Source of the DNA: a bacterium
GTDB taxonomy: Archaea > Thermoproteota > Bathyarchaeia > 40CM-2-53-6
Direction: 5' to 3'
NCBI GenBank assembly: GCA_021323995.1
Contig: JAJPJY010000069.1
Location: forward strand, 1-43,147
DNA length: 43,147 nt
Shown: positions 1 to 9,683 of the stretch, piece after piece
Numbering within the stretch: the first letter of the stretch is position 1
How the letters are laid out: every line of letters starts with the position of its first letter
Translations under genes and position numbers: made by a program
Notes under the pieces: generated by a model
The model's input: only the letters and a program-made list of their open reading frames with translations
Told to the model about the DNA's origin: nothing
The model's database searches: none

Positions 1-43
1 AGACCTGTAGAGGGGTCCTACCAGAAGAGAGGATTTGACGGAT

Positions 44-343
44 CTAAGATTTTGTCTTTGCGGCGTGTTTGTCTCTAGTATGCTGGTCTAGTGCAGTTTG
101 CGAGCCGAATACTGCTCCGCACTGTGCACACTTGAACTGGCCAGCCGTAGCGCCTGCTGCCGGCTTGCCCATCATTACTCCTCCGACTATGATGAGGGCT
201 CCAAGGACTGCGAGTCCCAAGCCTCCTAATGGGATGATATGGTGAGTTCTTCCTCCCAGAAGATCAGTGTAGGATGCGACTGCGTACGTGGCGATTCCCG
301 CAGCTAGTAGTACTACGCCGAGGACGAGGAAGCTCTTGTTCAC
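44..343 (-). CDS. Small membrane protein (2 TM) with C-terminal C2H2-type zinc finger
   Basis: ORF with two hydrophobic segments, then FKCAQCGAVFGSQTALDQHTRDKH (CxxC...HxxxxH). Confidence 0.7.
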   Translation of the reverse strand: MNKSFLVLGVVLLAAGIATYAVASYTDLLGGRTHHIIPLGGLGLAVLGALIIVGGVMMGKPAAGATAGQFKCAQCGAVFGSQTALDQHTRDKHAAKTKS

Positions 344-516
344 GATTGACCGGTATTCTGGTCGGAGAACACCGTTCTTAAGCTCTACGAAAGGAGCAGA
401 CCCTGGTCAAGACCAGGCGACAACCGATAAGGCTGGTTCATTCCGATCGCCTCTGCGTGTTGCATCTCATCAAGGCTTAACTATCGATTATGCAATGAGG
501 GTCGAGCGTCCAAAGA

Positions 517-810
517 TTGGCACAACCTGAAGAAGCACCCCGCAAACCCGCTCCTGAGAGGAAGAGGATCTCCAAACTGCAACTGGCAAAATACGACTCA
601 ACACCCCTCTACTACTATACCGAAAAAAATCTTCTCGACCGGGTTACTGTTCTGAAGGAACAGGGCAAGGAGATCTACCTGATCGCGGGACGATACACAA
701 GGTTTGAGAACGATTCACGAGTCTATAATCAGTTAACAGACGATGAGAAGGCTCAGATCGAGAAACAGCTCCGGATGGGCCGAAAAGATGCTTTGATCAG
801 TTTCCTCTAG
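517..810 (+). CDS. Hypothetical protein
   Basis: 97-aa ORF (TTG start), charged soluble composition. Confidence 0.5.
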   Translation: MAQPEEAPRKPAPERKRISKLQLAKYDSTPLYYYTEKNLLDRVTVLKEQGKEIYLIAGRYTRFENDSRVYNQLTDDEKAQIEKQLRMGRKDALISFL

Positions 811-854
811 AAAACCGATAAGACTTTCTACCCCATGACAGGTGTGGCTGAAAC

Positions 855-1232
855 ATGACGCCCCTCGAAGAGCTCACAAGCCTCGTCGTTGAAAAGGGCC
901 GGAAGATACTCGTTGCGGAGAACCCGGTCGACCTTCAAAACCTCCAAGCCGAGAACTCGGTCTACATCCTTCAACTGCCTGAGGGCGGCTCTTCAGCGGG
1001 AGGCCGGACAGGAGGCTTTGGAGAACGACGATTGGAGAGACTGTACGCGTTCCACTACGAGAACGGGGCATGTTACAAACTGTTCGAGGTCGACAACCCG
1101 GAAAAACTGGAAAGGTTCGACCTGCCCTATCACGCTGCCGGGACCCCGATAATACTCCCTGACGGTTCTGAGCATGTGATTTCAGGGGTCATAGACCCGG
1201 AGTTCGTAGAGTCCTACAAGAGAATAGTCTGA
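855..1232 (+). CDS. Hypothetical protein
   Basis: 125-aa ORF; shadow ORFs in other frames are less protein-like. Confidence 0.6.
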   Translation: MTPLEELTSLVVEKGRKILVAENPVDLQNLQAENSVYILQLPEGGSSAGGRTGGFGERRLERLYAFHYENGACYKLFEVDNPEKLERFDLPYHAAGTPIILPDGSEHVISGVIDPEFVESYKRIV

Positions 1233-1251
1233 GACAGCTTCTGCCCCACGA

Positions 1252-1809
1252 TCAGCTTACCGTGGCAGTTGCTTGCGGTGTCAGGTGACCGTTCATTGCC
1301 AGTATCTCCGCATCGTTGAATGAGACTGTTAGGAGGAGCCGGGTCTGCGTGCCGGGGCTGCTCTGGAATCCTCCTCCAACAATCGAGACCTTAAGCGAAC
1401 CGCTCGGGACAGTGTAAGTCACGTTTCCAACAGTGGAAAAGTCGACTACGGCTGTCGAGACGGTGAACCGGAGCTGATCATATGATCCAGTCGCAAGGTT
1501 CGTCGACGCCAATGTTCGAGAATTATTCAGGATAGTGAGCATGTCAACCATGGTCGGCGGTCCTACTATAGAATGCCAGCCCGTATCGTTAGTGCTTCCA
1601 ATTCCTGCTTGATGAATCTCGATGCCGACAAACGTGATGTAGATGTGCAGTATGGTCGAGTTGTAGTGTGGATTACCTCCGTTCCCGCCGGGCGGGTCAG
1701 TAATGCTGAGGGTTACACTTCCTTGGGCGTAGTCGTGGTAGAAGAAATAACCGGCTATTACACCGACAATAAGGATAACCAGGACAGTCGCAATCTTCCC
1801 CTTAGCCAA
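1252..1809 (-). CDS. Membrane-anchored DUF4382-like extracellular protein
   Basis: N-terminal TM, then SVTLSITDPPG...ILHIYITFVGIEIH...W..I...MVDML, resembling DUF4382. Confidence 0.65.
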   Translation of the reverse strand: MAKGKIATVLVILIVGVIAGYFFYHDYAQGSVTLSITDPPGGNGGNPHYNSTILHIYITFVGIEIHQAGIGSTNDTGWHSIVGPPTMVDMLTILNNSRTLASTNLATGSYDQLRFTVSTAVVDFSTVGNVTYTVPSGSLKVSIVGGGFQSSPGTQTRLLLTVSFNDAEILAMNGHLTPQATATVS

Positions 1810-1911
1810 CCCTCTTCAACCGGGACTACGCGCTTCTCAACTATCGGGAGTCGCGAACGGGCTTATCCCTAGCATAACCCTGTTAGGACTCGGACAGTTA
1901 CAAATCCGGAA

Positions 1912-2817
1912 TCAGCCCGCGGCCGGAAGCGGCTTCGGGACAGGCTCGCGAGAGAGAATGATGAAAATTGTATCCTTGCCAGATTCTCGCGTCAATCGCC
2001 GCTCTAAGGAAGCTTTCTCTGATGCTGAGAGATCTCTAGCAGCATAGATTTCCAAGTCCAGCCCATCCGCACTGGCACTAGTTCTCAAACCGTTTTCAAC
2101 ATAGGCTAGCGCAGGTCTGAACAGTTGACCATGGAGATTCTCTAGCTCGACGGTCGATAAGGTGTTGGGCGTGGCTTTTTCTTTGAGAATCCTGTACAAT
2201 TCGGGAATGTCTGGAATGTTGAGAGTCTGAGACTGGTGCTTGAACTCGTGGAGCTCGAATCGTAGCTCTCCAATCTTTCCCTTGCTCCATAGTCTCGAAT
2301 GATCTTCTGCAGCCAGCCCGGATCCGAAGTCAGCGTAGGCGAGCAGAACGTTAGCGTTACTCATGTATTCTGCCAGGATCATTTTTCCCTCAAACGGAAA
2401 CTTTGCCGTCCCAGATGTAGAAGATGGATTGTTTCGATCGTCGACAGGAAGGACTTCTTCCGTGCTCTGGAAGATGAGAGCAGACTTCTCTCTAGAGACT
2501 CCATTTTCTGTCAAGTATCGATTCGCGAGATAAATGGTGTCTTCGAACAGGGCCGGATCTGGAAAGAGACGAGGGAAGCGCAGCGACAACTGATAGACGT
2601 CTACTCGAACTGTCAAAGCCTCAGGTTTCCAGACATGTTCTCTCGCCCTAGATGATTCTAATCCAGTGGATGTCTCGCGAAGTAAAAGAATACTTCGAGC
2701 ATGCATCGTCCACGCGGGACACTTTAGGGAAGGGGAGGATTGGTATGGAATCCTGACCAGATCCTGACCAGTTCCTATTAGGAGGATTTGGCGAGAGTCT
2801 ACAAGTCTTAATGTCAT
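1912..2817 (-). CDS. Hypothetical protein (start probably internal to the ORF)
   Basis: Long ORF with soluble composition; no family recognised. Confidence 0.45.
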   Translation of the reverse strand: MTLRLVDSRQILLIGTGQDLVRIPYQSSPSLKCPAWTMHARSILLLRETSTGLESSRAREHVWKPEALTVRVDVYQLSLRFPRLFPDPALFEDTIYLANRYLTENGVSREKSALIFQSTEEVLPVDDRNNPSSTSGTAKFPFEGKMILAEYMSNANVLLAYADFGSGLAAEDHSRLWSKGKIGELRFELHEFKHQSQTLNIPDIPELYRILKEKATPNTLSTVELENLHGQLFRPALAYVENGLRTSASADGLDLEIYAARDLSASEKASLERRLTRESGKDTIFIILSREPVPKPLPAAG

Positions 2818-3191
2818 TGACTACAAAGCGGACCCTTGACGCCCCCGGCGAAATGGAATTGGCCAAGCTTCACTCTCCCTCCGAGACTTCTTGGAGACGA
2901 CTTTTGTGGTATATTCTGGCCGGGTCCCGCGGCGGCGTCAACCGGGGCAGAATAATCAACCTGTTACGCGTTGAGCCTCACAACATTAACCAGCTGGCTG
3001 ACGCCTTAGACGTTCACTATAGAGTGGCCGAGCATCATATCCGAGCATTAGAGAAGAACAATCTCATCACTCCCGCCGGAGAACACTATGGCAAGCTCTA
3101 CTTTCTCTCACAAGAGATGGAGGCGCATCTCGGTCTCTTCGACGAGGTCTGGAAGAAGATACAGCCCTCGAATCGGGAGGTGAAAAAGTAA
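2811..3191 (+). CDS. ArsR-like winged-helix transcriptional regulator
   Basis: SRGGVNRGRIINLLRVEPHNINQLADALDVHYRVAEHHIRALEKNNLITPAGEHYGKLYFLS. Confidence 0.8.
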   Translation: MSLTTKRTLDAPGEMELAKLHSPSETSWRRLLWYILAGSRGGVNRGRIINLLRVEPHNINQLADALDVHYRVAEHHIRALEKNNLITPAGEHYGKLYFLSQEMEAHLGLFDEVWKKIQPSNREVKK

Positions 3192-3475
3192 TGTCGTTGC
3201 TAATGGAAATAAGCATGTACTCCGCAGCCCTCAGCGCAATCCTCCTGCTCGGTCTAATCGCAACATATGGCCGGATCTATCGGGACACTCGCGCCCAGTT
3301 CAGCCTCGGACTCACAATCTTCGCACTCGTACTTTTCGCTCAGAACATTCTCGCAGTCTATTCGTTCATCACCATGTCCAACCTCATACCCGACCCGATG
3401 CCCGCATACCTGCTCGGGATCAACATCACAGAAGTGCTGGGGATTGCAGTGCTATTCAGGACTACGATCCGGTAA
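3191..3475 (+). CDS. Three-TM small membrane protein, translationally coupled to the upstream HTH gene
   Basis: Start overlaps the stop of the HTH ORF; three hydrophobic segments. Confidence 0.7.
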   Translation: MSLLMEISMYSAALSAILLLGLIATYGRIYRDTRAQFSLGLTIFALVLFAQNILAVYSFITMSNLIPDPMPAYLLGINITEVLGIAVLFRTTIR

Positions 3476-3584
3476 AAATAGGCCGGATCTAGACCGGAGA
3501 AAGACCACATCTCGCTCATTCCGTAAATAGAATCGGCACAGACTACCACGCATCGGCCATGAACACGGGAGGTGAGTTTGTAGA

Positions 3585-4694
3585 ATGAAAAACCAGAAAC
3601 TCTCCATATTCGTCGCAGTTCTAGCATTACTAGTCGTCGTTGTTCCAAGTGTTGGAGCGGTTCCCCGTGCTCACGCGCAGGGATCAGCAGGGACAGTCTA
3701 CATCATGACAAACGATCCAACTGGCAACCAGATCGTAGTCTACAGTCGATCGGCTGACGGCAGTCTAACCTGGGTAGCAAATGTCGCTACTAATGGTCTT
3801 GGACTAAATGGTCTAGCGGGAAGCGTTCAGAGCGCCTTGGCTCTCAGCAGTGATGGCAAGTGGCTCTTCGCGGTGAATGCAGGAAGCAATAGTGTAAGCG
3901 TCTTCCAGGTCAGCAAGAGCGGACTCGTTCTAACTGATACAGCGTCCTCCGGCGGAGTTCGTCCTGTTAGCGTAACGGTCTTCGGCTCCTGGGTCTATGT
4001 CCTCAACAACAACACTGCAAACGCTGCTGGCAATATCGCCGGCTTCTCCCTAAGCGCAAATGGCAAACTATCACCTATTGCGGGATCGGTTCAGCCGCTG
4101 AGTGGAGTCGCTACCGTAGCCGAGATCGCGTTCAACCCAACCGGCACAATACTCGCAGTTACCGAGAAGTCAACCAACCTCATCGACACTTACACGGTCA
4201 ACAGTCAAGGAGTTGCTACCGGTCCAACCACTACTCCATCGAGCGGGGCTGAGCCTTTCGGCTTTGTCTTCGACTCCAAGGGTACACTCCTCGTCAGCGA
4301 GGCTCCGGGCAGCGCAGCATCCTCATACTCAGTATCATCCGCAGGCGCAGTAACCACCATCAGCGGATCCATCGCAAACGGCCAACTAGCAGCTTGCTGG
4401 CTGGTCGCCACTGGAAACAGCCGCTACGCATACACGGCAAACGCACACAACCACACCATATCCAGCTATACAATTAGCCCAGACGGTACTCTGACACTGC
4501 TCAAGCCAGTTGCCGCCGATACGGGCGCTACTGATCTTGACATGGCCTTCACCGGAAACAGCCACTTCCTCTACGTCTTCGTACACGGCTCTAACTCTAT
4601 CGAAGGATTCAGCGTCAACCACGACGGAAGCCTAGAACTCGTAACAACAGTCACTGGAGTCCCAGCAACCGCAGACGGACTAGCAGCCTTCTAA
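3585..4694 (+). CDS. Secreted beta-propeller (YncE / lactonase-like)
   Basis: Signal peptide plus repeated propeller blades (ALSSDGKWLFAVNAGSNSVSVFQVSKSG...). Confidence 0.8.
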   Translation: MKNQKLSIFVAVLALLVVVVPSVGAVPRAHAQGSAGTVYIMTNDPTGNQIVVYSRSADGSLTWVANVATNGLGLNGLAGSVQSALALSSDGKWLFAVNAGSNSVSVFQVSKSGLVLTDTASSGGVRPVSVTVFGSWVYVLNNNTANAAGNIAGFSLSANGKLSPIAGSVQPLSGVATVAEIAFNPTGTILAVTEKSTNLIDTYTVNSQGVATGPTTTPSSGAEPFGFVFDSKGTLLVSEAPGSAASSYSVSSAGAVTTISGSIANGQLAACWLVATGNSRYAYTANAHNHTISSYTISPDGTLTLLKPVAADTGATDLDMAFTGNSHFLYVFVHGSNSIEGFSVNHDGSLELVTTVTGVPATADGLAAF

Positions 4695-4758
4695 ACTCCC
4701 AAAACTGCCCCTTTTTTCTAGGGCTTACTCTTTCTTTGATTGTCCACAGCGACTGTCT

Positions 4759-5154
4759 TTAGCGGAAGATCGCTTGGTGCTTGACTGTCTGGACAAGGTG
4801 TCCTTTCGGCTTAAGCCTATTTTCCCTGTCGACAAGTACAACGTGAGGCTTCCAGTGCAGTGCTTGTTTCTCGCTCATCCAAGCGAAGGCTGTGATGATG
4901 ATCTCGTCTCCCTGCTGGACCTTTCGGGCGGCGGCGCCGTTGATCGCAGCGGTCCCGCTTCCTCTCGGGGCTGAGAGAGCGTAGGTGGAGAATCTTTCCC
5001 CATTGGTAATGTTCCAGATGTCGACTTGTTCGAAGGGAATGATGCCGGCAGCCTCCATCAGGGATGAGTCTATCTCGATGCTTCCCTCATAGTTGAGGTC
5101 GGCACCGGTCACTCTAGCACGGTGGATCTTGCCCTTGAGCATTCGAAGCTGCAA
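4759..5154 (-). CDS. panD: Aspartate 1-decarboxylase, bacterial pyruvoyl type
   Basis: MLKGKIHRARVTGADLNYEGSIEID...IIPFEQVDIWNITNGERFSTYAL...GAAARKVQQGDEIIITAFAWM; includes the Gly-Ser self-cleavage site. Confidence 0.9.
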   Translation of the reverse strand: MQLRMLKGKIHRARVTGADLNYEGSIEIDSSLMEAAGIIPFEQVDIWNITNGERFSTYALSAPRGSGTAAINGAAARKVQQGDEIIITAFAWMSEKQALHWKPHVVLVDRENRLKPKGHLVQTVKHQAIFR

Positions 5155-5274
5155 TACCTGTTCGCCTTCTACAGTGATAATGGTGAGACTCGCTAGAATT
5201 GAATGAGAGCTACCTTCTCTCTAGAGAACATAGGAGCTTAGCTGGAACGTGTCAAACGATTCGTAGCTGATCGC

Positions 5275-6525
5275 TTATGCTTCCTCGGGCGGTGTTGCCT
5301 TGTGAAACATGCGATAAAGCATTGCGTCATAGCCGATTTTCAATACTCCTGCGAACACGAAGGGCGAGCCGATCCATAGAACGGTAATCAGGTACCCGGC
5401 CAGCGAGGGACTGACGGATTGAGCGCTGGTTCGTGAAACGTTGGTGAAACCGGCTGCGGGAGTCCTGTCTCGTTCCGAGACCATGCTCATCAAGAACGAT
5501 TGTCTAGTAGGGACATCCATCTGAGAAAGTGATTGTCTGCCAAGCAAGAGAATGATCGCGGGTCCTGCCGATGGGGCAAACGGGATCGCCGCGAGCAGGA
5601 CGTTGGATGGAATATGACTGAAGACCATCGTATTGACGAGGCCGAAACGATGCGCGAGCCGTGCGGCCAGCAGGAAAGAGACCGCGGTTACGACTTGGGC
5701 GGTTCCAAACAAGAGTCCGAGCGATGTTAGGTCTAACGAGTATCTCTCGAAGAAGTAGTACGATAAGATGCTCTGGCCGACGAATCCTCCCGCGAACGCG
5801 TCCACCGAGAACAAGGCGGACATCTTGTACACGATAGGCTTGGACTCTCTAGACAATACTTGACGAGATGAGGATACCGTTTGCTCTTGTTCAATTTTTT
5901 TGGAGAGACGGGAATAGAGAAGTGCGCCTAGGAGCCCGGAGACGAGATAGGCGGCGAAGAGTGGTCGATAGCCTGCGATGCCCGGACCCAGGTATCGAGG
6001 AAGTCCGGCCAGAAATGATCCGATAGATAGGGACGCGTAGCCGACTAGGTTGTAGAGGCTGAAGGTTAGTGTTCGCCGTTTCAGGTCAGAGGTTCTCGGC
6101 AGGATCGCCTGGTCGAGTGACAGGAAGGGTCCGGTCTCTCCCGATCCCACGGACATGTTCCCAACAATGCCCGCAGCGACCGGCGCCCACCAAGAGGCTG
6201 AGGCGAATAGCAAGGCTCCTGCGAGCGCGTCTGTCAAGGCAAAGAAACCGAGAGAACGTCTGCGTCCAATTCGGTCCGCTACGAGGCTAGCGATGAAAGT
6301 GTAGAATGCGCTGGTTGCGACCGTTAGTGTCAGGACAATACCGATCTGGACGGCATTGAATCCTAGCTGGCTTAGATAGACGGGGAATAGAACGCCGAGG
6401 AAACCGTACGGGATTGTCCGGACCATCTTCTCGGCGAGGACCAGTCTTCCATCGCGAGAGATCCAGCTGAGAAACATTGCCGATTCCTGCGTGTTGAGGG
6501 TGGTGTTTACATAGATAATCTGCAC
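5275..6525 (-). CDS. MFS transporter
   Basis: About 12 hydrophobic segments and a DRIGRRRSLG loop motif. Confidence 0.85.
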   Translation of the reverse strand: MQIIYVNTTLNTQESAMFLSWISRDGRLVLAEKMVRTIPYGFLGVLFPVYLSQLGFNAVQIGIVLTLTVATSAFYTFIASLVADRIGRRRSLGFFALTDALAGALLFASASWWAPVAAGIVGNMSVGSGETGPFLSLDQAILPRTSDLKRRTLTFSLYNLVGYASLSIGSFLAGLPRYLGPGIAGYRPLFAAYLVSGLLGALLYSRLSKKIEQEQTVSSSRQVLSRESKPIVYKMSALFSVDAFAGGFVGQSILSYYFFERYSLDLTSLGLLFGTAQVVTAVSFLLAARLAHRFGLVNTMVFSHIPSNVLLAAIPFAPSAGPAIILLLGRQSLSQMDVPTRQSFLMSMVSERDRTPAAGFTNVSRTSAQSVSPSLAGYLITVLWIGSPFVFAGVLKIGYDAMLYRMFHKATPPEEA

Positions 6526-6536
6526 ACTCGAGAGTT

Positions 6537-7016
6537 ATGAAATGGGTTACTCGAGAAAAGGCGAAGGTCGACCGGATCGCGTGCCCTTGGCTGATCAGAA
6601 AGTTCGTTGACAAGAACCCCGAATTCCTCTTCGTCCCACCCGAGACTATTCCACGAGTCGTCAAAGACACAGGCGCGATAGCATACGACGCCAAGGGTGT
6701 AGAACTGACACATTACAAGGAGAACGGTGAAGAGCGCGTCAGCTTCGACGCGATTATCAAGAAGTACAGTCTGACGGACCCAGCGCTACTCGAGCTCGCC
6801 AAGATAGTAAGAGGAGCAGACGCGAAAATCCCGAACCCTCCGCCGGAATCGGCTGGACTCGAAGCCGTAGCGCATGGTTTCCGGAATCTTTCCAAGGACG
6901 ACTTTGACAACATGCGACTACAATTCCCAACCTATGATGCTCTCTACAAGTTCTGCCAGCTGAAGGTCGAAGGAACTCAGAAGCTAGAGTACAACGTCGC
7001 TCAAGCCGCACGGTAA
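6537..7016 (+). CDS. ChrB-like (chromate resistance C-terminal domain) protein
   Basis: MKWVTREKAKVDRIACPWLIRKFVDKNPEFLFVP...DFDNMRLQFPTYDALYKFC. Confidence 0.8.
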   Translation: MKWVTREKAKVDRIACPWLIRKFVDKNPEFLFVPPETIPRVVKDTGAIAYDAKGVELTHYKENGEERVSFDAIIKKYSLTDPALLELAKIVRGADAKIPNPPPESAGLEAVAHGFRNLSKDDFDNMRLQFPTYDALYKFCQLKVEGTQKLEYNVAQAAR

Positions 7017-7031
7017 GTCTAGGGTCAAAGC

Positions 7032-7949
7032 CTGAAACTCCTCGGCCACATAGACCTGCCTACTCACCAGAACAAGGGCGGCTTCGACCACGCCGCCATC
7101 CACGACAAGTCAGGAACCCTATACGTCGCGCACACAGCTAATGACTCGGTCGATCTGATCGACATCCGGACCGACAAATATTTGCGCTCAATTCAAAATC
7201 TTCCCGGAGTCGCGGGCGTGCTTGTCTCGAACGAGAAAGATCTGGTCTTCACCTCCAACCGCGGCGAGAAGACCGTAAGCATATTTCACCACGGCAGAGA
7301 GAACAATCTGGACAAGATACGCGTAGGCGGCTTTCCGAACGGACTAGCCTATGATCCATCGCGAGACAATCTCATCGCCGCAAACGTTTCTCGTCCTGAT
7401 GATCCTAATCCGATCACGGTTTCCGTGGTAGATGCAAGAAAGAAGGTACTGGAAGCTGACATCATAGTTCCGGGACGGACTCGATGGACAATCTACGACG
7501 CGAAATCGGACCGTTTCTTTGTCAACATCTCAAAACCCTCACAGATTGTCGCGATCGAAAGTAAGGATCCAGACGGAATAGCAGCCAGCTATGATATCCC
7601 TGCGACAGGTCCCCACGGACTTGACATTGACTCTGAAGATAGGAAGCTCTTCTGCGCTTGTGATCAAGCAGCTCTATTCACGGTTGACCTAAGATCAGGA
7701 AAAGTTGCCAGAATGGGGCCACTCACCGGCCCGCCTGACGTCATATTCTACAACAAACGCTTGAACCATCTTTACTTGGCCATTGGAGATCCCGGAGTGA
7801 TCGACGTTTACGATACAAACAAGGGAAAGCTGGTCGAATCAGTGAAGACGGAGCGCGGAGCGCATACCATCGCCTATAGCCAGGCGGACAACAAGGTGTA
7901 TGCGTTCCTGCCGGAGACCCACAGAGCTTTGGTATACCTGGATGAATGA
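7032..7949 (+). CDS. YncE-like beta-propeller protein; reading frame extends upstream of the ORF-track TTG start
   Basis: Frame is open from 7023 and encodes blade-like sequence LKLLGHIDLPTHQNKGGFDHAAIHDKSGTLYVAHTANDSVDLIDIRTDKY before 7182; only a CTG (7032) is available as upstream start. Confidence 0.7.
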   Translation: MKLLGHIDLPTHQNKGGFDHAAIHDKSGTLYVAHTANDSVDLIDIRTDKYLRSIQNLPGVAGVLVSNEKDLVFTSNRGEKTVSIFHHGRENNLDKIRVGGFPNGLAYDPSRDNLIAANVSRPDDPNPITVSVVDARKKVLEADIIVPGRTRWTIYDAKSDRFFVNISKPSQIVAIESKDPDGIAASYDIPATGPHGLDIDSEDRKLFCACDQAALFTVDLRSGKVARMGPLTGPPDVIFYNKRLNHLYLAIGDPGVIDVYDTNKGKLVESVKTERGAHTIAYSQADNKVYAFLPETHRALVYLDE

Positions 7950-8833
7950 AGGGACCGACAACACTTATCTCAAATGACCAATCTGATCCAGCGAACTTGA
8001 AGTCTCAGAAGGAGAAGGCTGAGGAGTTTCGCGCCCTTCACCGAAGGGGCCGCATACTGGTTCTTCCTAACGCTTGGGACGTTGCAAGCGCGCGGGCCTT
8101 CGAAAACGCTGGGTTCCCAGCCGTCGCCACCTCCAGTGCCGGCATGATGGTCTCACTAGGCTATCCTGACGGAGAGGTCATCGACAGGAACGAATTTGTC
8201 CAGGCGGTCAGAAGGATCGCAAAGATCCTAACAGTTCCTCTCAGCGTAGATGTGGTCGCAGGGTTTGGCGAAACACCCGATGAAGTTGTCTCAACCGTTA
8301 GAGAAGTGGTCAAGACTGGAGCTGTCGGGGTAAACATCGAAGATTTTCTCCATGCCGAGAAGAGATTGTTTGCTGTTGAGAAGCAGGTCGAGAAGCTCAA
8401 GGCTGTCAGGAAACTTTCGCAGTCGTTGAACATTCCATTCGTCATCAACGGACGGACAGACGCTTTCAGGTTTGGAGAAGGTGATGAGCCGGCTAGATTG
8501 AAAGAAGCAATTCGTCGGGCGACAGCGTACAAGGATGCTGGGGCTGACTGCGTTTATCCAATGGGCTTGGTGGATCCCGCTTCGATCTCCACCTTCGTAA
8601 AAGCTCTAAACTTTCCAACCAATGTCATGGTCAGAAAAGGACTCCCATCCGTCAAGGAATTGGAGAGGCTAGGAGTTGCACGCGTGAGCTTTGGACCCAG
8701 CGCCTCTTACGCTACAATGGGTCTCCTAAAACGGATCAGTAAGGAAGTCCTTGAGAAGGGCACGTTTGATAGTCTGATCGACGGCGCGGTAAGCTACGAC
8801 GAACTGAACAATCTAGCTTTGCCGCGAGCCTGA
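7946..8833 (+). CDS. Isocitrate lyase / PEP mutase family protein
   Basis: ILVLPNAWDVASARAFENAGFPAVATSSAGMMVSLGYPDGE...PLSVDVVAGFG...GAVGVNIEDF. Confidence 0.9.
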   Translation: MKGPTTLISNDQSDPANLKSQKEKAEEFRALHRRGRILVLPNAWDVASARAFENAGFPAVATSSAGMMVSLGYPDGEVIDRNEFVQAVRRIAKILTVPLSVDVVAGFGETPDEVVSTVREVVKTGAVGVNIEDFLHAEKRLFAVEKQVEKLKAVRKLSQSLNIPFVINGRTDAFRFGEGDEPARLKEAIRRATAYKDAGADCVYPMGLVDPASISTFVKALNFPTNVMVRKGLPSVKELERLGVARVSFGPSASYATMGLLKRISKEVLEKGTFDSLIDGAVSYDELNNLALPRA

Positions 8834-8888
8834 TTTTTGGAAAGAGACTATCAACTACGACCTCCAATAGCGCGGCCGGTTTCAGTAG

Positions 8889-9671
8889 ATGGCAATGCGT
8901 GTCGATAATCACAGTCACATCATTCTCGCCAACATTAACGATATGGTTGCGGCGGCCAAGGCGAAAGGTGTTACAGAGTACTCCATTACTGAGCATGTCT
9001 CTCAGTTTAAGGAACTCCGAGAATCCATCAAGTTTGGCTCGACACATTCCTCTGGAAGACTCTTCGAAGACTTGAACCAATATGAAAGGGAGTTTCAGAA
9101 AATCGAACTACACGATCCGGGAATGAAGATCAACAGAGGTCTCGAGGTAGACTTTTCACCCCGGTTCGAGTCTCAAATTGCAGAATTCGTTGACAGGTCC
9201 AAGTGGGACGTTCTGCTCTGTTCAGTTCACGAGTTTGAAAACGCGAAGGATATCGAAAAGAATCCTGGAAGAGCGTTAGACCAGGACGAGGTAAACAGTC
9301 GCTGGCGAGAGTACATCAGGCTCCAGCAACTAGCGCTCGAGAGCGACTTCATTCCTTTCCAAGTGCTTGCTCATCCAGTTAGAATGTTCAGAGGTCTCCG
9401 AGCAGCTCCCTCGGAGATGGAGGAGCTGTTGCTCGGGTTAGCGGCGACCGCGGCGACAAGGGAGAAAGCTTTGGAGCTAAATGGAAACGATATCGATAAC
9501 GCTCCCAGACTGGTTCGTATGCTTGCTTCGGCTTGTTCAAAGACTGGTTGCAGAGTGAGCTTAGGCTCAGATGCGCATCATCCAAGAGGAGTGTTCCGTA
9601 ACATGGAAACTGCAATGCAACTCGTTGACGAGTTCAAGCTGAGACAATTCAGCATAGCTTCAACGCGTTAA
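8889..9671 (+). CDS. PHP-domain phosphoesterase (histidinol-phosphatase-like)
   Basis: MRVDNHSHI...YSITEHVSQF...NRGLEVDF...CSVHEFE...VLAHPVRMFRG...SLGSDAHHP. Confidence 0.85.
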   Translation: MAMRVDNHSHIILANINDMVAAAKAKGVTEYSITEHVSQFKELRESIKFGSTHSSGRLFEDLNQYEREFQKIELHDPGMKINRGLEVDFSPRFESQIAEFVDRSKWDVLLCSVHEFENAKDIEKNPGRALDQDEVNSRWREYIRLQQLALESDFIPFQVLAHPVRMFRGLRAAPSEMEELLLGLAATAATREKALELNGNDIDNAPRLVRMLASACSKTGCRVSLGSDAHHPRGVFRNMETAMQLVDEFKLRQFSIASTR

Positions 9672-9683
9672 GTCAACCCTCTT

